NCBI GenBank assembly: GCA_965199095.1 | Contig: CBDAQM010000006.1 | Location: 372,001-436,000 of the forward strand | Source of the DNA: LMUY01 sp965199095 | Lineage (GTDB): Bacteria > Pseudomonadota > Alphaproteobacteria > Acetobacterales > Acetobacteraceae | Reading direction: 5' to 3' | Length of the DNA: 64,000 nt | In this document: positions 36,931 to 45,341 of the stretch, one piece after another | Layout: every line of letters starts with the position of its first letter | Numbering within the stretch: position 1 is the stretch's first letter | Notes under the pieces: model-generated | What the model was told of the DNA's origin: nothing | Databases searched by the model: none | The model's input: the letters and a program-made list of their open reading frames with translations, nothing else | Translations under genes and position numbers: made by a program

Positions 36931-38295
36931 ATGACTGCCCGTGTCCTGATCGTCGATGATGTGCCGGCGAACACGAAGCTGCTGCAGGCCAAGCTGACAG
37001 CCGAATACTACCAGGTCGAAACGGCTGCGGACGGCTTTGCGGCCTTGCGCATGGCGCATTCCTGGCAGCCCGACCTCATCTTGCTGGATGTGATGATGCC
37101 GGGGATGGACGGGTATGAGACCTGCCGTCGGCTTAAATCCGATGGGCAGACCTTGCATGTCCCCGTCGTGATGATCTCCGCCCTGGGCGACCCGGCCGAG
37201 CGGTTGCGCGGGTTAGAGGTCGGCGCCGACGATTTCCTGACCAAACCTATCGATTACGACACGCTGTTGGCGCGCCTGCGCGGCCTGATCCGGTTGAAGC
37301 GCCTGCTGGACGAATGGCGGATGCGGAGCGAGACGGCCGCAGCGCTTGGGTTATCGAGCGTTCCGCTGGCGAATTTCTCCGTCGCCGGGGCACGCGCGCT
37401 GGTGGTGGATGACTGGGATGCAGGCGCGCTCATCGCTCAGGACGCCCTCGCCCGCGACGGCATCGTCGCCACCCGGGCCTGTTCGGAGGCTGAGGCGCTG
37501 GCGATGTCGGGCGATGTCAGCTTCGACCTCATCGTTCTCAGCCTGTCCATGGTGGGCGACGATCCCCTGCGCCTGACCTCCCGCCTGCGGGCGGAGCGGG
37601 CAACCCAGGAGATCCCCCTTGTCCTGGTGGCCGAGCCGAAACAGCGCGAGCGGTTGCTGCGCGGCTTCGATCTCGGCGCCAATGACTGGGTCCTTCGACC
37701 GGTGGACGAGAACGAATTGCGGATGCGGGCGCGCAACCAGATCCGGCGGAAATTCTATCAAGACCGCCTCCGTGTCGACCTCAGCCAGGCCCTGGAACTG
37801 GCGTTGCTGGACCCGCTGACCGGGCTCCATAACCAGAGGTACCTGATGCAGCATCTGGCGGGGCTGATCGGCACGCGGCTTGGGACGGAGTTGGTCGCCC
37901 TGATGATCGACATAGACCACTTCAAGTCGGTCAATGACCGATGGGGTCACGCAACCGGCGACCTAGTCCTGAAGCAGGTCGCCGAAACGCTGCGCAGCCG
38001 CACGCGGGTGTTCGACAGCTTGGCGCGCTATGGCGGGGAGGAGTTCGTGATCATCATGTCCGGCGCGTCCGCCAACGATGCCACCCAGGCTGCCGAGCGG
38101 CTGCGCGCCGCCATCCAAGCCATGGACTTCATGCCGGACGACAAAACCCGCCACCGCCTGACCGTGAGCATCGGCGTCGCCTGCAGCACGCGCGCCGCCA
38201 TCACAACGGAGCGGCTGCTCGGCGCTGCGGACCAGGCGCTGTATCGTGCCAAACGCCACGGACGCAACCGTGTCGAGTTCGAGCTGGTAGACTGA
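36931..38295 (+). CDS. pleD: PleD-like response regulator diguanylate cyclase (REC-REC-GGDEF)
   Basis: Makes cyclic di-GMP from two GTP, controlled by phosphorylation; 454 residues. REC1 has the acceptor Asp-53 in LILLDVMMPGMDG, with acidic residues VDD at 8-10 and a TKP-type Lys near 105. REC2 (about 150-270) keeps the VVDD start but has Ser in the acceptor position (DLIVLSLSM), so it is a receiver-like adaptor, as in Caulobacter PleD. The GGDEF domain has DPLTGLHNQRYL, DIDHFKSVND and the active motif GGEEF. RVFD, five residues before it, is an intact RxxD inhibitory site, predicting product feedback. Confidence 0.93.
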   Translation: MTARVLIVDDVPANTKLLQAKLTAEYYQVETAADGFAALRMAHSWQPDLILLDVMMPGMDGYETCRRLKSDGQTLHVPVVMISALGDPAERLRGLEVGADDFLTKPIDYDTLLARLRGLIRLKRLLDEWRMRSETAAALGLSSVPLANFSVAGARALVVDDWDAGALIAQDALARDGIVATRACSEAEALAMSGDVSFDLIVLSLSMVGDDPLRLTSRLRAERATQEIPLVLVAEPKQRERLLRGFDLGANDWVLRPVDENELRMRARNQIRRKFYQDRLRVDLSQALELALLDPLTGLHNQRYLMQHLAGLIGTRLGTELVALMIDIDHFKSVNDRWGHATGDLVLKQVAETLRSRTRVFDSLARYGGEEFVIIMSGASANDATQAAERLRAAIQAMDFMPDDKTRHRLTVSIGVACSTRAAITTERLLGAADQALYRAKRHGRNRVEFELVD

Positions 38296-38357
38296 CCGCC
38301 GCCGTTACCACGTACTTAATCCTGCTGGCGGATGATGCCTCAGGATGAAGGAGTGGC

Positions 38358-39968
38358 ATGGTGGGCGACGAGCCGACAGGTGGTTTACAGCTACGCCGGT
38401 CCGACAATAACGAGCGCTTCGTGGCGTTCGCCTTTGCTGCCGCCGATTTGCTGGCAGAAATTGATGCGGCCGGGATCATCACCTACGCCGCTGGCGCCTA
38501 CCGCACGCGCTTCGGCAACGCCCCGGAGGAATGGACGGGGCGTCACCTGTTTGACATGGTGGTGCCCGCCGACCATGAGGCCCTGAGCCAGGGGCTGGTG
38601 ATGTTGGCCGAACGCGGCCGGTTGATGCCGTGGATGGGCCGGCTGGCCAACAGCCAGAAGACGGAGGTGGCGATCGCCGGCCTCCGGCTGGCGCCTGAAG
38701 GCCGTCCGGTGCGGATGTGCGTCACCTTCGCACTTCCCCCGAGCCCGATCGTCACCGCTGCCCCGGTGAAATCGGCCCAGGCGCTCGCCCGCGCCACGGA
38801 GGCGCGGATGCGCGCGGGTTTGGCCTGCGAAATGGGGCTGCTGCAAATCGATGGGAGCGGCGCGGACACCATCCGCCCGGCGTTGGAGGCGCTGGCGCCC
38901 GACTCGCTGGCCAGCGAAATCGCGCCGGGCCGGTTTGGCCTCCTCGGCCCCAGTGCAAACGGCCCCAGCCTGGTCAACATCGCCGCCTCGCTTGAAACCT
39001 TGCTGCGGGACCAGGGTGTTGCGGCCACTGTCTCCTCCCATCAGCTTCCGCTCGACAATCAGGAACTGACGCAGCGACAGACAGCCCGGGCGCTGCGCCA
39101 GGCCTTGGATGCATTCTCCCGCGACGGAATCACGGGGCTGAGCGAAGGCGGCTTCGAGGGAGGGCTTGCCAGCTACATCCAGGGCGCGATGGAGCATGCC
39201 GGCGCCATGCGCCGCGCGATCAGCGAGCGCCGGTTCGAACTCGTCTACCAGCCGATCATGAAGCTGGGCAGCCGCGAGATGCATCACGTGGAGGCGTTGA
39301 TCCGGCCGGCGCCCGTCCCCGGCTGCCCCGCGAACACGCCGCAGGATTTCGTCGTCCTGGCCGAAACGGTCGGCCTGGCCAGCGAGTTGGACTTGGCCGT
39401 CGCGTCCATGGCGTGTGAGGCGGCCGTGCGGTCCACCGTGCCCGTCGCGTTCAACCTGTCCGGCCAATCGATGCAGGACCCGGTGTTCCGCGACCGGCTG
39501 GTCGCCAAGTTGATCAACCATCCGGCGCGTAAATCGAAGAAGCTGGCGGTGGAAATGACGGAAACGGCGCAGTTGGAGGACATCGCCGAAGCGGCACAGA
39601 CCGCCCAGGTGCTGCGCGACATGGGGATCCCGTTCTGCCTGGACGATTTCGGCGCCGGCGCCGCGGATGTCCGCGTGTTGCGGGCGATGCCGGCCGACAT
39701 CGTCAAGCTCGACGGCTCCTATGTGTCCGGGATCGTCGCGGATGGGCGCGAGCGGGCCTTCGTGACCGGGATGGTCGAGATCGCGCGGGCCAGCGGCGCC
39801 TCGGTGGTGGCTGAGCGGGTCGAAACGGAGGCGGAGGCGCAGGCGTTGCAGGCGATCGGGGTGGATTACGGCCAAGGCTGGCTGTTTGGCCGGCCCGGTG
39901 CGCTGCCGCTTCCCGCCACCGTGCCGGTTCGCCGGCGGACGGGTCAGATGCAGGAGAGTTGGGGTTAG
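38358..39968 (+). CDS. EAL-domain cyclic di-GMP phosphodiesterase with PAS-like N-terminus
   Basis: Predicted to hydrolyse cyclic di-GMP; 536 residues. The N-terminal 130 residues resemble a PAS domain (ADLLAEIDAAGIITYAAG). Residues about 140-240 look like a degenerate middle domain without a GGDEF motif, and the EAL domain runs from about 275. EAL is conserved at 312-314 (VEALIRP). Other catalytic positions are present: AFNLSGQSM, AVEMTETAQLED, CLDDFGAGAAD, VKLDG, VAERVET and GQGWLFGRP, so activity is likely. AAGGAG stands upstream of the ATG. It follows the diguanylate cyclase by 62 bases, giving an enzyme pair of opposite function. Confidence 0.9.
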   Translation: MVGDEPTGGLQLRRSDNNERFVAFAFAAADLLAEIDAAGIITYAAGAYRTRFGNAPEEWTGRHLFDMVVPADHEALSQGLVMLAERGRLMPWMGRLANSQKTEVAIAGLRLAPEGRPVRMCVTFALPPSPIVTAAPVKSAQALARATEARMRAGLACEMGLLQIDGSGADTIRPALEALAPDSLASEIAPGRFGLLGPSANGPSLVNIAASLETLLRDQGVAATVSSHQLPLDNQELTQRQTARALRQALDAFSRDGITGLSEGGFEGGLASYIQGAMEHAGAMRRAISERRFELVYQPIMKLGSREMHHVEALIRPAPVPGCPANTPQDFVVLAETVGLASELDLAVASMACEAAVRSTVPVAFNLSGQSMQDPVFRDRLVAKLINHPARKSKKLAVEMTETAQLEDIAEAAQTAQVLRDMGIPFCLDDFGAGAADVRVLRAMPADIVKLDGSYVSGIVADGRERAFVTGMVEIARASGASVVAERVETEAEAQALQAIGVDYGQGWLFGRPGALPLPATVPVRRRTGQMQESWG

Positions 39969-40236
39969 GGCTTATTGGACGTTGGAGCACGATCGTTTCA
40001 GGTTGACCTGTAAAAGCCCTCTCCCTCTGGGAGAGGGCTGGGTAAGGGCCAAATGCACGGTCACGCGCGTCGGACCCTCACCCCGGCCCTCTCCCAGAAG
40101 GAGAGGGAGAACCACTGCCGTGAACCTCAAACGATCACGCTCTAGTAATCGATGGCGGCGTTGAACAAGCTCTAAGCCTTTGTCTGGAGCGGCAGCTTTG
40201 TCGGCGCGCCGACGCTTATTTCCCGACGCCGCCTTA
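39964..40236. repeat. Dispersed palindromic repeat, copy 2, split by an insertion
   Basis: The left piece (TTAGGGCTTATTGGACG, from 39965) and right piece (40143-40236) correspond to the ends of the intact copy at 23038-23153. The right piece matches almost base for base: GCGGCGTTGAACAAG, CTAAGCCTTTGT, GGCAGCTTTGTCGGCG and GCCGACGC. The interval 39985-40142 is a separate element. The end of the repeat supplies the TAA stop of leuA (40236-40234), and the beginning touches the EAL gene stop. Confidence 0.8.
39985..40142. mobile_element. MITE-like element of 158 bp inside the dispersed repeat
   Basis: Terminal inverted repeats of 23 bases: GAGCACGATCGTTTCAGG at the left (39985) and the complement of GAGCGTGATCGTTTGAGG at the right (ending 40142), 19 of 23 positions identical. 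Inside are two CCCTCTCCC hairpins (about 40018-40040 and 40087-40107) like those at 10635-10766. It has no coding capacity. Its placement inside an otherwise recognisable repeat shows that it inserted. Clear target-site duplications are not visible (left flank GTTG, right flank TAGT). Confidence 0.7.
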
Positions 40237-41808
40237 GGCCGAAAGCTGCTCCGGTTCCGTTCGGACCCGCTTCACCGTCAGCTTGTTCAGCGCGTGGACA
40301 TAGGCGCGCGCCGCCGAGACGATGGTGTCGGTGTCCGCCCCCTGCCCGTCCACCATCTTGCCGCCTTCTTCCAGCCGGACCGTCGTGCGGGCCTGGGCGT
40401 CCGAACCCTCCGTGACCGCGCCGACGGAATACAGCCGCAGCGTGCCCTCGTGCGGGAAGATCACGCGCAACGCGTTGAACGTCGCGTCCACCGGCCCCAG
40501 CCCGGTCGCAGTGGCGGATTGCGCCGCGCCATCCACCTCCAGCGTCAACTCCGCCGTCGCCGGCCCGTGGGAGCCAGCCTGCACGGCCAGCGACACGAAG
40601 CGGAGGCGGGCGTGGTCGCGCACCACCTCATCGTCAACCAGGGCGACAATGTCCTCGTCATAAACGATCTTCTTGCGGTCGGCGAGATCCTTGAACCGGC
40701 GGAACGCCTCATTCAACCGGTTCTCGCCCAGCGCCTCATACCCCAGGGATTGCAGCTTGTCGCGGAAAGCGGCGCGGCCGGAATGCTTACCCATCACCAG
40801 GCTCGACTTGGTCCAGCCGACGCTTTCCGGCGTCATGATCTCGTAGGTGGCGGCGTTCTTCAGCACGCCGTCCTGGTGGATGCCGCTTTCATGGGCGAAG
40901 GCGTTGCGGCCGACGATCGCCTTGTTCGGCTGCACGTCGAAGCCGGTGATGGTGGCGAGCATCTTCGACACGCGCAGCAAGCCCTCGGTCTTGATCCCGG
41001 TCGTGAACGGAACGGCGTCATGCCGGGTGCGGATCGCCATCACCACCTCCTCCAGCGCGGCGTTGCCGGCCCGCTCGCCGATGCCGTTGATGGTGCATTC
41101 GACCTGGCGCACCCCGGCCCGGATGGCGGCAATGGTGTTCGCCACCGCCAGGCCCAGATCATTGTGGTTGTGGGTGGACAGGATGATCTGGTCCGCGCCC
41201 GGAACACGCTCCCGCAGCATGGTGAAGATGCGGGTCATGTCTTCCGGCAGGGCGTAGCCGACCGTGTCCGGGATGTTGATCGTGGTGGCGCCGGCCTTGA
41301 TCGCGGCTTCGACGCAGCGGCAGAGGAAATCGGGCTCCGTGCGGCTGCCGTCCTCGGCGGACCATTCCACGTCGTCGGTGAACTGCCGGGCCAGCGTGAC
41401 GCTGTCGATGGCGAGCTGCAGCACCGCGTCCGGCTCCATCCGCAGCTTGTACTTCATGTGCAGCGGGCTGGTGGACAGGAAGACGTGGATGCGGGGCCGC
41501 TCGGCGTCCCGCACGGCCTCCGCCGCGCGCAGGATGTCGGCCCGGCCGGTGCGGGCCAGCCCGGCGATGACAGGGCCGCGCACCTCCTCCGCGATCAGCC
41601 GCACGCTCTCGAAATCGCCGGGCGAGGCGATCGGGAATCCTGCCTCGATCACGTCGACGCCAAGTTGGGCCAGTGCCTCTGCCATCCGCAGCTTCTCGTG
41701 CAAATTCATCGAGAAGCCGGGCGATTGCTCCCCGTCACGCAGCGTGGTGTCGAAGATGATGACCCGGTCGGGGGACAGGTCACCGAAATTGGGATGCGGG
41801 ATGGTCAT
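40234..41808 (-). CDS. leuA: 2-Isopropylmalate synthase
   Basis: First committed enzyme of leucine synthesis: condenses acetyl-CoA with 2-oxoisovalerate. The 524-residue protein has the catalytic N-terminal TIM barrel (IIFDTTLRDGEQSPGFSM, STHNHNDLGLAVAN with metal-binding His pair, GIGERAGNAALEEVVMA). The C-terminal LeuA dimer domain for leucine feedback begins about residue 395. Length is that of the long LeuA1 type. AGGA lies 7 bases before the ATG at 41808. A leader peptide and competing hairpins lie just upstream, so expression probably responds to leucyl-tRNA. Confidence 0.97.
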   Translation of the reverse strand: MTIPHPNFGDLSPDRVIIFDTTLRDGEQSPGFSMNLHEKLRMAEALAQLGVDVIEAGFPIASPGDFESVRLIAEEVRGPVIAGLARTGRADILRAAEAVRDAERPRIHVFLSTSPLHMKYKLRMEPDAVLQLAIDSVTLARQFTDDVEWSAEDGSRTEPDFLCRCVEAAIKAGATTINIPDTVGYALPEDMTRIFTMLRERVPGADQIILSTHNHNDLGLAVANTIAAIRAGVRQVECTINGIGERAGNAALEEVVMAIRTRHDAVPFTTGIKTEGLLRVSKMLATITGFDVQPNKAIVGRNAFAHESGIHQDGVLKNAATYEIMTPESVGWTKSSLVMGKHSGRAAFRDKLQSLGYEALGENRLNEAFRRFKDLADRKKIVYDEDIVALVDDEVVRDHARLRFVSLAVQAGSHGPATAELTLEVDGAAQSATATGLGPVDATFNALRVIFPHEGTLRLYSVGAVTEGSDAQARTTVRLEEGGKMVDGQGADTDTIVSAARAYVHALNKLTVKRVRTEPEQLSA

Positions 41809-41848
41809 CGGGCGGTCCTCATGGGCTGCTGTTCAGGCGCAATCGGCG

Positions 41849-41904
41849 GCTCAGGATCCCCTGAGCGCGGCCGGCGCAGATCAGCCCGGCGGGACGCTCA
41901 GGGG
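41849..41904 (-). promoter_or_regulatory. Probable leucine attenuator, two competing hairpins before leuA
   Basis: On the minus-strand transcript, CCCCTGAGCG (41904-41895) can pair perfectly with CGCTCAGGGG (41867-41858) over a 27-base loop. The latter can instead pair with the following CCTGAGC (41855-41849) as GCTCAGG-GGAT-CCTGAGC. These are mutually exclusive. The stop codon of the leader peptide sits inside the first arm, so ribosome position would decide the fold. No U-run follows the second stem, so the output may be Rho-dependent or translational; this part is inference. Confidence 0.6.
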
Positions 41905-41999
41905 CTAAGAAGTCGAATAAGGAGGCCAAACGAACGCGCGTCGCCCGACGCCGCAGCGCACAGGAAGCCAGATGGACGAGGCGCGTGGATGGATTTCAT
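41898..41999 (-). CDS. leuL: leuA leader peptide with clustered Leu codons
   Basis: Thirty-three codons from ATG 41999-41997 to TGA 41900-41898. The end of the peptide reads GLLIRLLSP, and the Leu codons are CTC, CTT, CTT, CTT, although CTG dominates in the genes of this window. Clusters of the regulated amino acid's less-used codons immediately before hairpins are the classic mark of an attenuation leader. The ATG comes 12 bases after the stop of the SGNH gene and has only a weak ribosome site, so transcript origin is unclear. Too short for normal gene calls. Confidence 0.6.
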   Translation of the reverse strand: MKSIHAPRPSGFLCAAASGDARSFGLLIRLLSP

Positions 42000-42011
42000 T
42001 CTGGCCGCAGC

Positions 42012-43034
42012 CTAAGGGGCAGTGGAAGGCTGTGGCAAGTCCGCATCCGTCAACAGAGTTGCCACCAGCGCAAGGCTGGCCTGTGACGCCGGGTCAAGCG
42101 CCAGTGCGCCGGCATCATGGTAGGCGACGATGACCGCCGTTGGATGGAACCCGCGCAGCAACGGCGCGAGCAAGGCCGGCGGCGTGGTCAGGGCCAAATT
42201 CATCCGCACTAGCCAGACCTGCCCGGCGAACTCGCTGAAATCGCCCGCCACCTCATCGCCGAAGCTGTCAGCGATCACCAGAATGCGACCGGGCCCGGGC
42301 CGGGTGAACGTCACGAGGGCGTCGGGCACCGCTGGGTGGCAGCGGTCGCCCTCGCACTGCACCACCCCCGCCGCGCGGAGGTTGGGCGTGCCGATCCGGT
42401 CGTGCAGGCCGAGGCCAGGATAGAACCCGTTGAGGTCGGAGGCGCGGTTGTCTGGCCGCAGGCCCAGCGTCATGGTCTGCGGCAGCCCCATCCCCGTGGC
42501 CAGGTCTTCCGCCACGCGCAGCGGCCCCTCCCCCGCCCAATGGAAGTGATGGCGCGGCAGGACGTCAAATCGCGATTTCAGCGCCAGCATGGCCGCAACC
42601 GGGTAGACCACGGCAGGGTCGTGCAGCGCCGTGGCCAGGCGGTCGGCGGCCGGGTCGGAACACGGCACGCCCGCCGGCAAATCCTCCGGGTAGAGGCGCG
42701 GCGCGGTGGGGACGATCAGGAAGCGGAACGGCAACCCCGTTGCACGTCCGGCGGCGAGAATCGGCTGGATCAGCCCGGCGGCACGCTCGATTGCGGCCGC
42801 ATCCACGCGGGAGCCGCAGACATCCGCGATCAGCGAACCCGGCGGACTGCCCTCATGGTTGCCGAGGAACAGGCGGTCATGCTGCCCGACGACGAGCGGC
42901 GGCGGGACAAATCCGGTCAGGCGGTAATGCAGCCAGGCCTCCACCCGCTGCACGGGCGGCGGCGCCATCAGGACCGCCAGCCCGAGTGCGACCGCGGCCA
43001 TCACCGCGGCGAGCCGGACAGAGCGCCAGGACAT
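42012..43034 (-). CDS. AlgJ/AlgX-like SGNH acetyltransferase-fold protein
   Basis: Predicted membrane-anchored periplasmic protein of 340 residues; the anchor spans residues 8-24. VPPPLVVGQHDRLFLGNHEG and SRFDVLPRHHFHWAGEGP (residues about 154-171) match the AlgJ/AlgX/DltD-like group that O-acetylates extracellular polysaccharides. ADSFGDE at 255-261 would provide the catalytic Ser. The usual Asp of the DxH pair appears as His (HFH 163-165), so activity is uncertain. It follows creA by 5 bases on the same strand and is not in a polysaccharide operon. Exact target unknown. Confidence 0.65.
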   Translation of the reverse strand: MSWRSVRLAAVMAAVALGLAVLMAPPPVQRVEAWLHYRLTGFVPPPLVVGQHDRLFLGNHEGSPPGSLIADVCGSRVDAAAIERAAGLIQPILAAGRATGLPFRFLIVPTAPRLYPEDLPAGVPCSDPAADRLATALHDPAVVYPVAAMLALKSRFDVLPRHHFHWAGEGPLRVAEDLATGMGLPQTMTLGLRPDNRASDLNGFYPGLGLHDRIGTPNLRAAGVVQCEGDRCHPAVPDALVTFTRPGPGRILVIADSFGDEVAGDFSEFAGQVWLVRMNLALTTPPALLAPLLRGFHPTAVIVAYHDAGALALDPASQASLALVATLLTDADLPQPSTAP

Positions 43035-43039
43035 TGCGG

Positions 43040-43513
43040 TCAGGGTGCGTCGAGCGGCACGGCGGAGATGCTGTTGAACGGGCTGCCGCCCTGGCTCAGC
43101 GCCTGGGTGGACCAGACGAGATATACCAGCACGTTGCGCTCGTGGTCGACCATGCGGCTGACGCGGATTTCCTTGAACGCCCAATTCGCCGCTGCGCCGA
43201 ACACCACCTCGTTGTCGGGCAGCGTCCCCTGCGGCATGGGACGGCCGGTCGCGCGGCACGCGATGGAAAACCGGCTGGGATCGGTGGCCAGGCCGAGCGA
43301 GCCGGAAATACCGCCCGTCTCCGCACGGGACACGTAGCAACTGACGTTCCGCACGCGTGGATCGTCATAGCGGTCGACGATGATCTTGTCGTTGCGCCCG
43401 AGCACCCGGAACGTGGTGCTGACATCCCCGATCCGCGCCGTCGTTGGGTCGGCGGCGTTGGCCGGCAGCGCCAGAAGGACGGCCGCACAGGCGATGATGG
43501 CAGGCTGCTTCAT
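43040..43513 (-). CDS. creA: CreA family periplasmic protein
   Basis: A 157-residue exported protein with a Sec signal ending ANA. The body contains IGDVSTTFRVLGRNDKIIVDRYDDPRVRNVSCYVSRA and the CreA hallmarks RATGRPMPQG and VYLVWSTQALSQGGSPFNSISAVPL. The biochemical role of CreA is not established. It overlaps nothing and is 5 bases upstream of the SGNH gene, suggesting cotranscription. Confidence 0.9.
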   Translation of the reverse strand: MKQPAIIACAAVLLALPANAADPTTARIGDVSTTFRVLGRNDKIIVDRYDDPRVRNVSCYVSRAETGGISGSLGLATDPSRFSIACRATGRPMPQGTLPDNEVVFGAAANWAFKEIRVSRMVDHERNVLVYLVWSTQALSQGGSPFNSISAVPLDAP

Positions 43514-43573
43514 GGTGTTTGCCTACGAGATCAGCCGTGTCCGCGCAACGTGGAGGCACTGCAAGCCCCGGAA

Positions 43574-45202
43574 TCAGGCAGCAGCCTCGCCGACGGATGC
43601 CAGTGAGGCCGGTTGCCGGACGCTGTCGACCTCCAGCGGCAGTTTCGCGCGTTCGGTTTTCATCTGCGCGATGAGGCGGTCGAAGTGGTAGTGCAGAGCG
43701 CACTTCACTGCGTAGATACGCAGCAAGCGCAAGCGCGGGCGGCGGCGCATCACAGTCCAGAGACGGGAGCGGTAGTCTCGCTTGAGGACCGGGTCGGGAA
43801 TACCGCGCATCAGGCCGGTGACGATGTATATCACCTCCAGCACGGTCCACGCCTGTGTCTTGACCCAGCGCAAGGGATGGCGGCGCAGCCAGCGCGTGCG
43901 GGCGCTGGGAGGGATCGGCTTGCCCTCCAGGTACAGCGAGTCCATGCGGCCGAAATAGGCGTCCGGTGCGTAGAGCTCGCGCATAAGCTCGATGTAGCCG
44001 TCACAGAGGTCCTGGCGGCTTATCTGCTTCGGGATCACGTTGGTGCTGATGGTGCCGAAATTGGCGAGCTCACCGCTGTTGTCCAGGCGGCCCTCCCGAC
44101 CCAGGCGCTCAAACAGCGGCGTGCGCGGGATGGCGGTCAGGACGTTGACCATGGCCAGCGGGATACGGGCGGCTTCGATGAAGCGGCGCTGCAAGTCGAA
44201 CACCGTGTGGTCGTCGGTATCGAAGCCGACGATCATGCCGCACCAGACCTCGATGCCCAAATCCTGGATGCGGCGCACCTTGTCCAGCAGGGTGCCGTGC
44301 TTGTCCGATAGGTTTTGTATCTTCTTGGTCTCGCGCAACGCGTCCTCGTTGGGGGACTCGATGCCGATGAACACCTCGTCGATGTTCGCGTCGACCATGA
44401 GTTGGAGAAGTTCCTCGTCTTCGGCCAGGTCGATCGAGGCTTCCGTGGCGAATTTGAGCGGATAGCCGCGGGCCTCCTGCCAGACGATGATCTCCCGCAG
44501 CAGGGCTTTGACGGCCTTCTTGTTGCCGATCAGGTTGTCGTCGACGATGAACAAATTGTCCTTGCCGGCAGCGAGGCATGCTTCCAGTTCGGCGATGACC
44601 TGGGCGGACGTCTTGATCCGGGGCCGGCGGCCGAACACGACGATGATGTCGCAGAACTCGCACGTGAACGGGCACCCGCGGGAGAGTTGGACGCTGCCGT
44701 AGACGTATTTGCTCATCGGCATCAGGTCCAGGCGGGGCGCCGGGACAGTGGCCATGTCCGTCTTCTCGGACTGCTCGTAGCGGCGGGCGTGACGGCCCTC
44801 GGCCCACTCGATGAGGAAGCGGGGCCAGGTTTCCTCGGCCTCGCCGATGAAGATCGCGTCGGGCTGGTCGCCGAAATCGGCGGGATACACGGTGACCCAG
44901 GGGCCGCCGATGACGGTGAACACGCCGCGGGCCTTCAGCTCGTCCAGGATGCTGTGCATGCGCACGCGCTGGACGTTCATGCCGGTGATGCCGACGATGT
45001 CGGCGCGGGCGCAAAGGTCGAAATCGATCGGCTGCACGTTCTCGTCGATGATCGTGATCTCATGCCCCGGCGGCGTCAGCGCGGCCAACAACGGCAGGTT
45101 GATGACGGGCAGGACCGCCTCGGCGCCCAGGAAGGGCAGCGCGTCGTTCATCCCCCAGTAGGACGGGTTGAAGCGCGGATTGATCAGGACGATGTGGGCC
45201 AT
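43574..45202 (-). CDS. Cobalamin-binding radical SAM enzyme (DUF4070 type)
   Basis: A 542-residue class B radical SAM protein. Residues 1-140 form a B12-binding Rossmann domain (LINPRFNPSYWG, ADIVGITGMNV, VIGGPWVTVYP). The [4Fe-4S] cluster ligands are Cys-177, Cys-181 and Cys-184 in RGCPFTCEFCDII, and FIGIESPNEDAL plus VWCGMIVGFDTDD complete the radical SAM barrel. The C-terminal region fits DUF4070 and carries basic, membrane-prone helices (about 410-500). This architecture is shared by hopanoid methylases HpnP/HpnR and other enzymes of unknown substrate. No hopanoid gene is adjacent, so I leave the function open. Confidence 0.82.
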   Translation of the reverse strand: MAHIVLINPRFNPSYWGMNDALPFLGAEAVLPVINLPLLAALTPPGHEITIIDENVQPIDFDLCARADIVGITGMNVQRVRMHSILDELKARGVFTVIGGPWVTVYPADFGDQPDAIFIGEAEETWPRFLIEWAEGRHARRYEQSEKTDMATVPAPRLDLMPMSKYVYGSVQLSRGCPFTCEFCDIIVVFGRRPRIKTSAQVIAELEACLAAGKDNLFIVDDNLIGNKKAVKALLREIIVWQEARGYPLKFATEASIDLAEDEELLQLMVDANIDEVFIGIESPNEDALRETKKIQNLSDKHGTLLDKVRRIQDLGIEVWCGMIVGFDTDDHTVFDLQRRFIEAARIPLAMVNVLTAIPRTPLFERLGREGRLDNSGELANFGTISTNVIPKQISRQDLCDGYIELMRELYAPDAYFGRMDSLYLEGKPIPPSARTRWLRRHPLRWVKTQAWTVLEVIYIVTGLMRGIPDPVLKRDYRSRLWTVMRRRPRLRLLRIYAVKCALHYHFDRLIAQMKTERAKLPLEVDSVRQPASLASVGEAAA

Positions 45203-45341
45203 GGGGGTCAGCCTCCGCGGGCGGTCTCACCGACCAGTTCACGCCGGCAGGGTCAGGCCACCATGGCCTGTCGCCGACGGTTCGTCCACTCTGTGCCCCG
45301 CCCGAACGGGACGGGGATGCATACCCCGGCCCGGTGTTGCG

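Noticed and set aside
38335..38357. Separate small gene between the cyclase and the EAL protein
   Set aside because: The frame starting at 38332 is out of phase with both genes and overlaps the EAL gene; the AAGGAG there serves the EAL start.
40234..40320. Frameshift or truncation of leuA by the adjoining repeat
   Set aside because: The C-terminal regulatory domain of LeuA is of normal length and the repeat contributes only the stop codon and about the last base positions.
45203..45341. Terminator between ilvC and the radical SAM gene
   Set aside because: Only short imperfect stems (such as AGGCCA/TGGCCT) with no T-run; not enough to call.
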